In this document: piece after piece, positions 1 to 8,027 of the stretch | Layout of the letters: each line of letters starts with the position of its first letter | How positions within the stretch are numbered: position 1 is the stretch's first letter | DNA from: Rhizobiaceae bacterium | GTDB taxonomy: Bacteria > Pseudomonadota > Alphaproteobacteria > Rhizobiales > Rhizobiaceae | Assembly: GCA_030065115.1 (NCBI GenBank) | Contig: JASJDO010000009.1 | Location: 1-38,756 of the forward strand | Length of the DNA stretch: 38,756 bases | Direction of reading: 5' to 3' | Notes under the pieces: generated by a model | Database searches by the model: none | The model's input: only the letters and a program-made list of their open reading frames with translations | Told to the model about the DNA's origin: nothing | Program-made: the position numbers and the translations under genes

Positions 1-602
1 AGGATGTAGAGCACAATGGTGAATACTGGCAGTTCCCGCGCTCAACTTCCTGCCCCAAACCCTTGCAGGATGAAGTGCCTATGTGGGTGGCTGCCCGTTC
101 GCCGATTACGTTCGATTATGCGGTTGCCAATGATTGCAACATTATGTGCTGGCCACTGACCATGCCGTTCAGTGAGGCCGAGAAGTACAGAGGTCAGCTG
201 GATGAATCGATTGACAAAGCCGGAGGCTGGAACGGCACATTTGCATTAATGCGTCATTCAGCGGTGTATGACAACGAGAACGACCGCGAAGCTTCGGTCA
301 ATGCGATCCGAAACGTTCTTGGCAAGTTCGGCAACCTGATGATGAAAAAAGGCGATGTGGTTAACGGGTTTCCTGATCCTGTGCCGTTTGAGGAATTGGA
401 AGGCAATGTTCGCGTAGACCCAACCATGCTGGAAGAAAACCTGATGTTTGGATCACCTGAGACGGTGATTGGCAAACTCAAGCAATATCAGGCGTTGGGT
501 GTCGATGCATTCATCTACTACGCATCAATGGGCCTTGATATGGAGGTTCAGAAGCGCTCGCTCAAGCTCTTCATTGATGAAGTAATGCCAGAATTTTCCT
601 GA
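1..602 (+). CDS. LLM-class flavin-dependent oxidoreductase (5' end missing)
   Basis: C-terminal part of a luciferase-like (bacterial luciferase alpha/beta barrel) monooxygenase. The reading frame is open from base 3 to the stop, about 199 codons, roughly the last half to 60% of a normal 330-370 residue member, so the gene begins outside the window. Visible family marks are the PMWVAAR strand typical of the barrel's flavin-pocket region, and a C-terminal block reading FGSPETVIGKLKQYQALGVD, in which the sugar/flavin-phosphate-proximal GSPE..I..L motif is clear. Such enzymes use reduced FMN supplied by a separate reductase, which is not in view and may lie upstream. Fifteen bases separate it from the DUF1185 gene, so it heads or belongs to the same operon. 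Substrate unknown. Confidence 0.9.
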   Translation, partial: DVEHNGEYWQFPRSTSCPKPLQDEVPMWVAARSPITFDYAVANDCNIMCWPLTMPFSEAEKYRGQLDESIDKAGGWNGTFALMRHSAVYDNENDREASVNAIRNVLGKFGNLMMKKGDVVNGFPDPVPFEELEGNVRVDPTMLEENLMFGSPETVIGKLKQYQALGVDAFIYYASMGLDMEVQKRSLKLFIDEVMPEFS

Positions 603-617
603 TTTGGAGACGAAGAA

Positions 618-1214
618 ATGACTGTAGAAATTCGCCGCACCTTGATGCATGTGCAAACCACATTTGAAGAGGGTGGCAAAAAAGTCGACGAACCCACCAA
701 ACTGTTCGCAGCGTTAGCGATCATTAAAAATCCGTGGTTTGGAAGAGGTTACGTCGAAGATCTCAGGCCAGAAATCCGCGAAACCGGGCCAGTCATCGGC
801 GAGCTTTTGACCAACATGATCATGGAAGCCACAGACGGCAAAGTCGAGGGCTATGGTAAGGCGTCAGTTGTTGGCATGGGCGGGGAGATTGAACACGCAC
901 AGGCTCTTACTCACACACTGTGGTTTGGTAACAAGTACCGGGATGCGGTTGGCGCAAAAACCTATCTTGTTTTTGCCAACACAAGAGGTGCGGCAGGGAC
1001 TTCCCTCATGATCCCGCTTATGGATAAGCATGATGGCGGACGCCGTTCTCACTACCAGACGATCCATTTGACCGTTCCTGATGCGCCTGCAGAAGATGAG
1101 ATCATCGTCGCGCTCGGCGCATCAATTGGAGGGCATCCAAACCACCGTATTGGGAATCGTTACGAAGACCTGAAGGAAATGGGCCACGACGTGGATAATC
1201 CTGCCGGTGTCTAA
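618..1214 (+). CDS. AA_synth / DUF1185 family protein
   Basis: 198 residues, normal length for the family (Pfam AA_synth, formerly DUF1185). Recognised from the start MTVEIRRTLMHVQTTFEEGG, the AIIKNPW segment, the VVGMGGEIEHAQALTHTLWFG block and the GGHPNHRIGNRYED C-terminal motif. Structural work on members of this family described a variant of the chorismate-mutase fold, and the 'amino acid synthesis' label is only a suggestion. The start ATG has a good GGAGA ribosome site. Its 3' end overlaps the GTG start of the hydrolase gene by 8 bases. In this operon it sits between a flavin monooxygenase and a hydrolase, which suggests a role in degrading or rearranging a small molecule rather than in amino acid synthesis. 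Reaction unknown. Confidence 0.85.
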   Translation: MTVEIRRTLMHVQTTFEEGGKKVDEPTKLFAALAIIKNPWFGRGYVEDLRPEIRETGPVIGELLTNMIMEATDGKVEGYGKASVVGMGGEIEHAQALTHTLWFGNKYRDAVGAKTYLVFANTRGAAGTSLMIPLMDKHDGGRRSHYQTIHLTVPDAPAEDEIIVALGASIGGHPNHRIGNRYEDLKEMGHDVDNPAGV

Positions 1215-2016
1215 GGGTTATTTGAACGGGATTGCCCCTGATGGGACAAGCTTCGATTTTGTCGGAGAGGCGGATAAGCCCGTTCTTTGTCTAATCCATG
1301 GCCTCGGTTTGTCGCGAAAGCTTTGGGCAGATTATTTGCCTGAGTTTGAAAAAGACTTCCGAGTTTTGAACTACGATTTATACGGTCATGGAAGTAGCGC
1401 GCCAGCCCCGGAAGAGGCATCGCTGACTGTATTTTCCAACCAATTGGCTGGATTGCTGGATCATCTCAAAATTGCAAAGGCCTCTGTGATCGGATTTTCG
1501 ATTGGTGGCATGATTAACCGGCGTTTTGCCATGGATCATGCGGATAAACTTGAAGATCTGGTCATACTAAACTCACCGCATGATCGCGGCGAAGAGGCGC
1601 AACAGAAAGTCGAGGCGCGTGCTGCAAGCGTTCGCGAGCAAGGTGCATTCTCAACTTTCGATGAAGCCCTCAAGCGTTGGTTCACACCAGAGTATCTTGC
1701 AACAGGGACAGGCCCGGATGACGTTCGGAAATGGCGTGGGCAGGTAGATGCAGAAAGCTATGCTCAATCTGCCTGGGTCTTGGCCAACGGTGTGCGGGAA
1801 CTGATCTGCCCGAAACAACCCATTGCCGCTCATACACTTGTCATGACTTCTGAAAATGATAGCGGAAGCACACCAAAAATGAGTGAAGATATTTCTGCAG
1901 AGATACCCGGTTCAGAACTGATTGTTGTGCCCGGCTTGCAACATCTCGGCCTGATGGAACAGCCAGAAATGTTTCTGACGCCGGTTCAGAATTTTCTAAA
2001 ACGGAGCAATCCATGA
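1207..2016 (+). CDS. Alpha/beta-fold hydrolase (enol-lactonase-like)
   Basis: 269 residues with a complete alpha/beta hydrolase triad: nucleophile Ser98 in GFSIGG, Asp218 in TSENDSG and His246 in GLQHLG, plus the oxyanion HGLG loop at residues 31-34. Overall order resembles 3-oxoadipate enol-lactonase (PcaD) and other small C-C or ester hydrolases. The start is GTG inside the end of the DUF1185 gene, without a clear ribosome site, so translation is probably coupled. Its stop overlaps the ATG of the next gene (ATGA). No signal peptide is seen, so it is cytoplasmic. Context suggests it opens or hydrolyses the product of the flavin monooxygenase. PcaD itself is unlikely because no other protocatechuate genes are present. 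Confidence 0.88.
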   Translation: MSKGYLNGIAPDGTSFDFVGEADKPVLCLIHGLGLSRKLWADYLPEFEKDFRVLNYDLYGHGSSAPAPEEASLTVFSNQLAGLLDHLKIAKASVIGFSIGGMINRRFAMDHADKLEDLVILNSPHDRGEEAQQKVEARAASVREQGAFSTFDEALKRWFTPEYLATGTGPDDVRKWRGQVDAESYAQSAWVLANGVRELICPKQPIAAHTLVMTSENDSGSTPKMSEDISAEIPGSELIVVPGLQHLGLMEQPEMFLTPVQNFLKRSNP

Positions 2017-3701
2017 CCAAACAGATGTCCGGCGGTCAGGCCGCAGTGGAAGCGCTTAAAACGGAAGACACTGAGTTCGTCTACGGACTGATTGGCTCGG
2101 CCACAATGGAAATGTTCGACGCACTCTATGACGCGCCGGAGATCAAATTTATTGGAGTGCATGATGAACGTACCGGTACGCATATGGCGGACGGCTACGC
2201 ACGGGCATCCGGCAAGGCTGGTGTTGTTCTTGCGGGCCAGAACGGGCCAGGCGTCACCAATCTTGTAACGGGATTGGCTCAGGCGAAAGCTGCTTACTCT
2301 CCCGTCGTCTCAATAGGCGGGGCGTTGGCCACCGGTCATGTTTATCGTGACGCCTTTCAGGAAGTCGATCAGCAAAGCCTGTTGACGCCGGTCACCAAGA
2401 AAACATGGACCGCACCGTCGACTGATCGTGTGCCGGAACTCGTACGTGAAGCGTTTCGTACGTCTCTATCTCCCAGACGTGGTCCAGTTCAACTCAACTT
2501 GCCCAGGGATGTATTGGCAGGGCAGGCCGAGTTTGAAACTATGCAACAACCTGCTGCCTATAGGAACGAGACGGTTCCTGCAGGGCAGGCAGATCAGATT
2601 GGCAGGGCGGCCAAACTTCTGATGGATGCGGCATCACCTGTTATCATTGCAGGTGGAGGCATCAAATATACAGAAGGTCATGAACAGGCACTTGCTCTGG
2701 CTGAAGCCTTGAACTGTCCTGTTGTAACATCGCCGGGTCATGGAGACGCCATTCCCTTTGGGCATCCGCTCAATGCAGGTCAGATGGGGCCGCGCGGCAA
2801 TGCTGTTGCATCGCGTCTTGTCAAGGAGGCAGACGTTATTCTGGCATTGGGTACCCGTCTTGGATTTAATTCGACGTTCTACACTTACGATAACATCAAC
2901 AAGGATGCGAAAATCATTCAGGTTGAACTGGAGCCAACCGCAATTGGTCGTTTCTTCCCGGTTGAAATAGGCATCTGGGCTGACGCGCCTACAGCTGCGA
3001 TGCAATTGCGTGATGCTCTTTCCGGGTTGAAACAACGAGGAGAAGCGGAAGCTTGGACTAAAGTGTTCAAGGAGGAGCGTTCTGCGTTTCTTGCGAAACG
3101 GGATTCGGAGGCAATCCTTACCCATCCGACGCAACCGTCAGGCCTGTTCAAGGCGCTTCGCGATGTTCTGCCAAAAGAAGCAGCAATCACCATGGATGCT
3201 GGAACGCTGTGTCTGCAGGCAACAGATGCAATGAACTATTGGTCACCGAAAAGCCTTTTCACACCACTTGATTTTGGACTGGTTGGTTTTTCTTTTGCTT
3301 GTGGGTTGGGCGTAAAATGCGCGGTGCCAGATCGTCCCGTTGTAAGCCTTATGGGGGACGGCGGATTTGGCATGACCCTGTCTGAACTCAGCACCGCTGT
3401 CGATCATGGAATCAATACCGTGACGGTGGTAATGAATAATCAATGCTGGGGGGCGGAAAAAGCCTATCAACGTGATTTCTTCAATGGTCGGTACATCGGC
3501 GCTGATGTCTCAAGCCCACCTTTTGACAAGATTGCAGAACTTTATGGTGCAAAAGGGTATCGGGCAGACAGGTTGGAAGATGTGGCACCCGCCATCGAAG
3601 ATGCTCTTCAATGCGGAAAGCCTGCAGTTATCGATGTGGCTGTTGACCCAAATGCTTTGTACTCATTCAGAAGAGACAGTTTCAAGCATCGCGGTGGGTG
3701 A
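2013..3701 (+). CDS. Thiamine diphosphate-dependent enzyme, acetolactate synthase-like
   Basis: 562 residues, full length for the POX/acetolactate synthase superfamily. The N-terminal PYR domain has the catalytic Glu52 (HDER) and the QNGPGVTN loop. A central domain follows, and the C-terminal PP domain has the Mg/ThDP motif GDG at 448-450 ending in NN at 475-476. The N-terminal segment YGLIGSATMEMFDAL recalls sulfoacetaldehyde acetyltransferase (Xsc), and the general layout also fits oxalyl-CoA decarboxylase or benzoylformate decarboxylase relatives. I cannot choose a substrate. The start overlaps the hydrolase stop and the stop overlaps the next start, so it is firmly in the operon. There is no IlvN small subunit nearby, which argues against housekeeping valine/isoleucine synthesis. 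Confidence 0.88.
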   Translation: MTKQMSGGQAAVEALKTEDTEFVYGLIGSATMEMFDALYDAPEIKFIGVHDERTGTHMADGYARASGKAGVVLAGQNGPGVTNLVTGLAQAKAAYSPVVSIGGALATGHVYRDAFQEVDQQSLLTPVTKKTWTAPSTDRVPELVREAFRTSLSPRRGPVQLNLPRDVLAGQAEFETMQQPAAYRNETVPAGQADQIGRAAKLLMDAASPVIIAGGGIKYTEGHEQALALAEALNCPVVTSPGHGDAIPFGHPLNAGQMGPRGNAVASRLVKEADVILALGTRLGFNSTFYTYDNINKDAKIIQVELEPTAIGRFFPVEIGIWADAPTAAMQLRDALSGLKQRGEAEAWTKVFKEERSAFLAKRDSEAILTHPTQPSGLFKALRDVLPKEAAITMDAGTLCLQATDAMNYWSPKSLFTPLDFGLVGFSFACGLGVKCAVPDRPVVSLMGDGGFGMTLSELSTAVDHGINTVTVVMNNQCWGAEKAYQRDFFNGRYIGADVSSPPFDKIAELYGAKGYRADRLEDVAPAIEDALQCGKPAVIDVAVDPNALYSFRRDSFKHRGG

Positions 3702-4042
3702 AGGTCATGATCACACGTTATGCGATCTTTGGTGGGCAGGTAAAACCGGGAATGGAAGCTGCGATGCGCGAGTGGGTCAGCGAAAACCTGACCCCGCTCT
3801 GGCGAAAGTTCGCTTGTGCTGGAGAGGTTCGCGTTCTATTCGGTGTGGAGCAGGATGCCACCGGTCCTAATATTCCGCTAATCCTAGCGGTCACCTATGC
3901 TGATCAAGAAGCCATGGAGAATGGGTTATCGAGCGCCGCACGTTACGAAGCGCGCGATCTTCTTCCTGAGTTATATGAACGTTTCTTCGACAAAGTTGAG
4001 CTGTGGCACTACGTCATGGATCGCGAACAGTATTTCGACTAA
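3698..4042 (+). CDS. Small dimeric alpha-beta-barrel-like protein (unassigned)
   Basis: 114 residues. The pattern of a beta strand (RYAIFGGQVKPG), a helix and a second strand pair (ILAVTYADQEAM) resembles the ferredoxin-like dimeric alpha-beta barrel proteins (ABM/EthD/Dabb-type monooxygenases or isomerases), but I cannot name the family. The GTG start overlaps the preceding stop as GTGA. An ATG three codons downstream (3707) is an alternative. It is the last gene of the operon, nine bases before the end of a convergent gene. Proteins of this fold often act on oxygenated intermediates in aromatic or polyketide pathways, which would fit the neighbouring monooxygenase, but that is inference. 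Confidence 0.7.
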   Translation: MKVMITRYAIFGGQVKPGMEAAMREWVSENLTPLWRKFACAGEVRVLFGVEQDATGPNIPLILAVTYADQEAMENGLSSAARYEARDLLPELYERFFDKVELWHYVMDREQYFD

Positions 4043-4051
4043 TCGCCAGCT

Positions 4052-5026
4052 TTAGTAGAGCCCCGCTACCTTTCCACGCAGTTGAATGAGTGCCAAAACC
4101 GTATCGATGGTTGGGGTGGGCGTCTCGGTCACCCTGCCTAATTCTTGAACGGAGGCTACGAGAGCGTCGATCTCCATCGGCCTTCCCTGATCGAGGTCCT
4201 GAAGCATGGAAGTTCGGTGCGCGCCTACAGCTGCTCCGCCTGCAATGCGTCGATCCACATCGATTGGAAACTTCACACCCAGCTTTTCTGCAATTGCCTG
4301 AGCCTCCAACATCATGTTTCTTGCCACGGGACGGGTGCCTTCGTCTGTGCAGAGTATATCGAGCGTTGCATGGGTAAGAGCACTGATCGGGTTAAAGGAG
4401 AGATTTCCCCAGAGCTTGATCCAAATTTCATCTCTTAGCTTGGGACGTACCGGAGCTTTTAGACCCGCTGCAGATAATGCTTTTGAAAGCGCAACGGCTC
4501 TATCAGACTTCGAACCATCCGGTTCTCCCAGCGAGAAGCGATTGCCTTCAATATGCTTTACGACACCTGGCTCGATAACCTCAGCAGCGGGATAGACCAC
4601 ACAACCCAATACATTGTCTGGTCCAAATCCATCCCATTGAGCATTGCCCGGGTCGATCGATGCAAGACGCGTGCCCTCAAGTTCAGTTCCGATTTTATGG
4701 AAGTACCACCACGGGACGCCGTTTACGCCACTTACAATGGTTGTGTTTTCGCCGATGAGTGGTTTCATTTTTGACACAACAGGTGGGACCGAATGGGCCT
4801 TGAGCGTGACAATGATGTAGTCCTGCGGTCCCAGATCTTCTGGATTGTTGGATGCAGTGACGTTCACCGAAGTCTCCCCGGTTTCTTCGATCAGACGCAG
4901 GCCGTTCTTCTGCATGGCCTCAAGGTGAGGCCCACGCGCAACAAGGCTGACATCCGCTCCTGCCGAAGCCAGTTTTGCTCCCATATAGCCGCCAATGGCA
5001 CCGGCGCCGAAAACACAAATCTTCAT
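4052..5026 (-). CDS. 2-dehydropantoate 2-reductase family protein (PanE/ApbA-like)
   Basis: 324 residues with the N-terminal NADP-binding motif GAGAIGG at 7-13, the VTLKAHS strand, and the family block IWIKLWGNLSFNPISALTHA carrying the conserved Lys and Asn residues of ketopantoate reductase. The C-terminal helical domain ends in the GRPMEIDAL region. The reaction would be NADPH-linked reduction of a 2-keto acid. Its start ATG overlaps the stop of the acyl-CoA ligase (ATGA), so the two are cotranscribed and probably act on linked intermediates. It need not be the true panE; many paralogues of this fold reduce other 2-oxo acids in catabolic clusters. It converges on the plus-strand operon with only nine bases between stops. 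Confidence 0.85.
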   Translation of the reverse strand: MKICVFGAGAIGGYMGAKLASAGADVSLVARGPHLEAMQKNGLRLIEETGETSVNVTASNNPEDLGPQDYIIVTLKAHSVPPVVSKMKPLIGENTTIVSGVNGVPWWYFHKIGTELEGTRLASIDPGNAQWDGFGPDNVLGCVVYPAAEVIEPGVVKHIEGNRFSLGEPDGSKSDRAVALSKALSAAGLKAPVRPKLRDEIWIKLWGNLSFNPISALTHATLDILCTDEGTRPVARNMMLEAQAIAEKLGVKFPIDVDRRIAGGAAVGAHRTSMLQDLDQGRPMEIDALVASVQELGRVTETPTPTIDTVLALIQLRGKVAGLY

Positions 5027-6549
5027 GACTTCTCGACCAGTCCCAGCTTTTCAGCCATGCCGATGCGTTGCATTTTTCCCGTCGCACCTTTGGGGATCTC
5101 ATCCATGATGACAACCTTCTTGGGAACCTTGAAATCAGCCATGCGTTCGGCGGCAAAGTTTCGGATCGCGCGCTCATCTGTTTCTTCACCCTCTTTAAGC
5201 ACAACAGCGGCTGCCACCTCTTCACCAAGCTTGGGATGGGGCAGGGCGAAGGTTACAACTTGCTGGATAGCAGGGTGATCCATGAGCACACCATCAACCT
5301 CCAATGGGCTGACTTTCTCTCCGCCACGATTGATGATCTCTTTCAGACGTCCGGTAAGTTCCAGAAAACCATCGGCATCAAAAGATCCACGATCGCCTGT
5401 CCGAAACCAGCGCTTCTCACCTGACATGAAGAAACTCTCTTCATTTGCTTTCGGATTGCTTTCATAGCCGGGTGTCACATTGGGGCCAGATATGACGACT
5501 TCGCCCATTCCTTCAATCAGGTGGTTTTCAGTCTCATGTGCAATCGCAACTTCCGGTCCTGCTGCGATGCCGACCGCGCCCGGTTTCTGTTTCTCCAAGG
5601 GATTGCAGCACATCTGATGCGCAGCTTCCGTCATGCCGTAGGCTTCTATGACTGGCGCGTTGAACGTCTTGTTCAATTCATGCATTACCTGAGCAGGCAG
5701 GCTTGCAGAAGATGAGCGCAGAAAGCGCAAGGGCACCGCATCAATCGTTTCTGCGTTTCTACCCGCGCGGCTTAGAATTGCCTGATGCATGGTCGGGACA
5801 GCCGTATACCAGCTTGGTGTTGCTTCCTTCATCCAGCTGAAAAAGCGTAGAGCATCAAACCCCGGCGAACACCAGATTGAACCGCCGGCAGCAAAGGTTG
5901 CAGAAACCGCTGCCACCAGACCATGAATATGAAATAGGGGCATCACGTTCAGACAGCGGTCATCTGATGTAAGTGATAGGGATTTTGCAATGTTTTGGGC
6001 AGAGGCAGCTACGTTGGATTGGAGCAAAGGCACGATTTTTGGACGTGACGTCGTGCCGGATGTGTGAAGGATAAGCGCCACATCATCCGCTGATGGTGCT
6101 ATCTCAGCAGCAGTTGAGCCAGAAGGAGTGCCATCCTGTGTGAGATTGAATTTGCCTGCTTCCGCGTCTGCATGGACACGCAGTATTTGTAGGCCGAGGC
6201 CCTTTCCAGCGGCGAGTGCCGGGCCCTCATAGCCATCTTCAACAACTAACGCCTTTGCTTTCAGGTCTTCCAGATAGAAAGCAAATTCCTCTTCACGGTA
6301 ATTGGGATTCAGGGGGGCGGTAGTCGCTGCTTGTGCGATGGTAATGAACGCTGAGGCTATATCGGGGCCATTGGGAAGGACGATTGCCACCCGATCGGTG
6401 GCTCCGATGCCAAACGCACGCAAGTGTTGTTCAACGGCCTCTGTTTGTGCGCGCAATCCGTCATAGGTGAGCCATTCACGGTCTGGAGCGCCGATGGCAA
6501 GGCTGTCGCCATCATGTGCAGCAATAAGCTCACGAATCGTTGTAATCAT
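5023..6549 (-). CDS. AMP-forming acyl-CoA ligase, Pcs60/AAE3 (oxalyl-CoA synthetase)-like
   Basis: 508 residues from the chosen ATG. A longer open frame reaches 6660, but its extra 37 residues are unlike the family and run through a terminator hairpin, so I reject that start. Adenylation motifs: P-loop LHTSGTTSRPK (161-171), EAYGMTEAAHQM, the FRTGD hinge, GRLKEIINRGGEK and the C-terminal catalytic Lys in PKGATGKMQR. The combination TSGTTSRPK.VPL, FLRSSSASL and EAYGMTEAAHQM matches my memory of the yeast Pcs60 and plant AAE3 oxalate-CoA ligase group better than 4-coumarate or long-chain ligases. Oxalate is therefore a candidate substrate, but malonate or other short acids are possible. It is the first gene of a two-gene unit with the PanE-like reductase. 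Confidence 0.87.
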   Translation of the reverse strand: MITTIRELIAAHDGDSLAIGAPDREWLTYDGLRAQTEAVEQHLRAFGIGATDRVAIVLPNGPDIASAFITIAQAATTAPLNPNYREEEFAFYLEDLKAKALVVEDGYEGPALAAGKGLGLQILRVHADAEAGKFNLTQDGTPSGSTAAEIAPSADDVALILHTSGTTSRPKIVPLLQSNVAASAQNIAKSLSLTSDDRCLNVMPLFHIHGLVAAVSATFAAGGSIWCSPGFDALRFFSWMKEATPSWYTAVPTMHQAILSRAGRNAETIDAVPLRFLRSSSASLPAQVMHELNKTFNAPVIEAYGMTEAAHQMCCNPLEKQKPGAVGIAAGPEVAIAHETENHLIEGMGEVVISGPNVTPGYESNPKANEESFFMSGEKRWFRTGDRGSFDADGFLELTGRLKEIINRGGEKVSPLEVDGVLMDHPAIQQVVTFALPHPKLGEEVAAAVVLKEGEETDERAIRNFAAERMADFKVPKKVVIMDEIPKGATGKMQRIGMAEKLGLVEKS

Positions 6550-6625
6550 TCCATAAATCCCTTTTCTCTCACTCCGTCCGCCCAAGCGTGGCGTGTTCTT
6601 ACATCTAATGCCTGGAGAAGGAAAG

Positions 6626-6658
6626 AAAAGCAAAAGCCCGCCAACAGGTTTGGCGGGC
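6626..6658 (-). terminator. Rho-independent terminator of the polysaccharide operon
   Basis: Perfect 9-bp stem (arms 6636-6644 and 6650-6658, GCCCGCCAA with its complement) and a 5-base loop. On the minus strand it is followed by TTTTGCTTTTC. It lies just past the stop of the TolC-like gene and before the start of the acyl-CoA ligase gene, so it separates the two minus-strand units. Confidence 0.85.
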
Positions 6659-6680
6659 AAAATTTTCGTGAACGATCAAG

Positions 6681-8027
6681 CTATTGCGACAAGGCGCGAA
6701 TGTTGTTTCGGTTTCTCTGCAATTGTTTAAGCGCAGCCTGAACACCTGCACGTTCAGCTCCTATGCGAACTTCTGCCACTTGTGCGAGTAGTTTAGCACG
6801 AAGTACCTCCGGACGATCTGGTTCCCCGATTTTTTTGATGGTGCTTTTTGTTCCGGTCAGTGCTCTGGTCAGTTCTCTTTCAGATTCACTCAGGTCTGCC
6901 ATCATTCGTGAAACTGCTCTGTCAGAAAATCCGCTTTTCCAGATTGTGCCTGAATTTTCTTCAAACAATGCGTCCAGCCGGGCTCCCGCTGCTTCTTCTT
7001 CCAATCGGTTTCTTCTTGTGGTCAATGCGCCCAGACGAACACCCACGCTCACCCGTGCGAAACCACCGGCAGTGTCAGAACGCTGGAGATTGCTATTAAA
7101 TTCATCGTTGTAACGATAGCCAGCACTTACGCTGAGCTCCAATGCGTCGTTGGTTCTAATCTCGCGTTCAATATTTTGAAGATCGTTGGTTGCTTCTACC
7201 AATGCACCGTGACGGCTTCTGATATCTCCCGGTGCAATGCCAGGTAGGTCTTGCCGTTGACTGGCTTCTGCTTTCGATTTTTCCATTTCTGCTTTTAACT
7301 GCTGAACCTGGCTTGTAATCGTGTTTGAATCTTGCTGGGTCAGGGTGCCTTCGCCAACATGAATTTGAGCAGTCCTTTCGATGTCGGCTAACTTACTCAG
7401 ACGAGTTCGAATATATGACTGTTTTGCCCAGGCATTGGCAAACCGCGTCGCTTCCACACCTAGTCCGAGTGTTGCCTCAATCTTCTTTGATGCTTCATGC
7501 AAACGGCATTTTGCATCGCCGGAAGCGCGGATCAGTTCAGACTTTCTAAAATCCAGCAGGTTCATGCCAACTGAAACCGATCCTGAACCGTCCTCATCAC
7601 TTGAAGCACTTAGTGTTGGTGACCCTACAATCACTGCTTCAGTGTCAGCAGATTTTCTGAGGTAACGGCATGCAGCGGAACTTGTGTCTACATTCACTCG
7701 CGAGAGTGCGCTTGGCTCGATCTTGAACGGCTGAACGGCTTCCACAGAAGGTGTTCTTGCTGTCAGACCAACTTTGTTATCCGTTTCCGGGTCGATCTCG
7801 TTCACATGGCTTTCGTGCGCATCGCGAATGAGGTCGGTGATCGTTTTGTCATCCCGCTCGTGTTTAGGATGTTTTTTCAGGCTTTCAAAGAAACTGCGAT
7901 TGTCAGCTTCGAACCATTCCTTGTTCTCATACGTGGACATTGAGCAGCCTGACAGGACCGCCGCAACGATCGCCGTTTTGAGCAGGCGGGTCAGCCCCTT
8001 AGAAAAATAACGGTGGTCTTCCAACAT
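6681..8027 (-). CDS. TolC-like outer membrane lipoprotein (polysaccharide export)
   Basis: 448 residues. The N-terminus is a lipoprotein signal: basic region, hydrophobic stretch and lipobox LSGC with Cys28. The rest is mostly long amphipathic helix with coiled-coil character, plus barrel-like strands near SVSVGMNLLDF and ARVSVGVRLGAL, each ahead of a helical hairpin. That two-repeat design is the plan of TolC/outer membrane factor proteins, although overall similarity to classical TolC is low. The start has a GAAGAG ribosome site and overlaps the end of the HlyD-like gene by 29 bases. With the membrane-fusion protein and the synthase upstream it would provide the outer membrane exit for the polymer. 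A periplasmic scaffolding lipoprotein is the main alternative. Confidence 0.75.
   Translation of the reverse strand: MLEDHRYFSKGLTRLLKTAIVAAVLSGCSMSTYENKEWFEADNRSFFESLKKHPKHERDDKTITDLIRDAHESHVNEIDPETDNKVGLTARTPSVEAVQPFKIEPSALSRVNVDTSSAACRYLRKSADTEAVIVGSPTLSASSDEDGSGSVSVGMNLLDFRKSELIRASGDAKCRLHEASKKIEATLGLGVEATRFANAWAKQSYIRTRLSKLADIERTAQIHVGEGTLTQQDSNTITSQVQQLKAEMEKSKAEASQRQDLPGIAPGDIRSRHGALVEATNDLQNIEREIRTNDALELSVSAGYRYNDEFNSNLQRSDTAGGFARVSVGVRLGALTTRRNRLEEEAAGARLDALFEENSGTIWKSGFSDRAVSRMMADLSESERELTRALTGTKSTIKKIGEPDRPEVLRAKLLAQVAEVRIGAERAGVQAALKQLQRNRNNIRALSQ

Noticed and set aside
2634-3134. 166-codon minus-strand frame inside the first ThDP enzyme gene
   Set aside because: Antisense to a conserved enzyme, with no motif and Arg/Cys-rich shadow composition.
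2013-3701. Assignment of the first ThDP enzyme as oxalyl-CoA decarboxylase or Xsc
   Set aside because: Both are attractive from context, but no diagnostic residue set could be confirmed by eye, so it is left as a superfamily member.
6550-6660. N-terminal extension of the acyl-CoA ligase
   Set aside because: Its 37 residues do not resemble ligase N-termini and the region contains the upstream operon's terminator; the ATG at 6549 fits the family.
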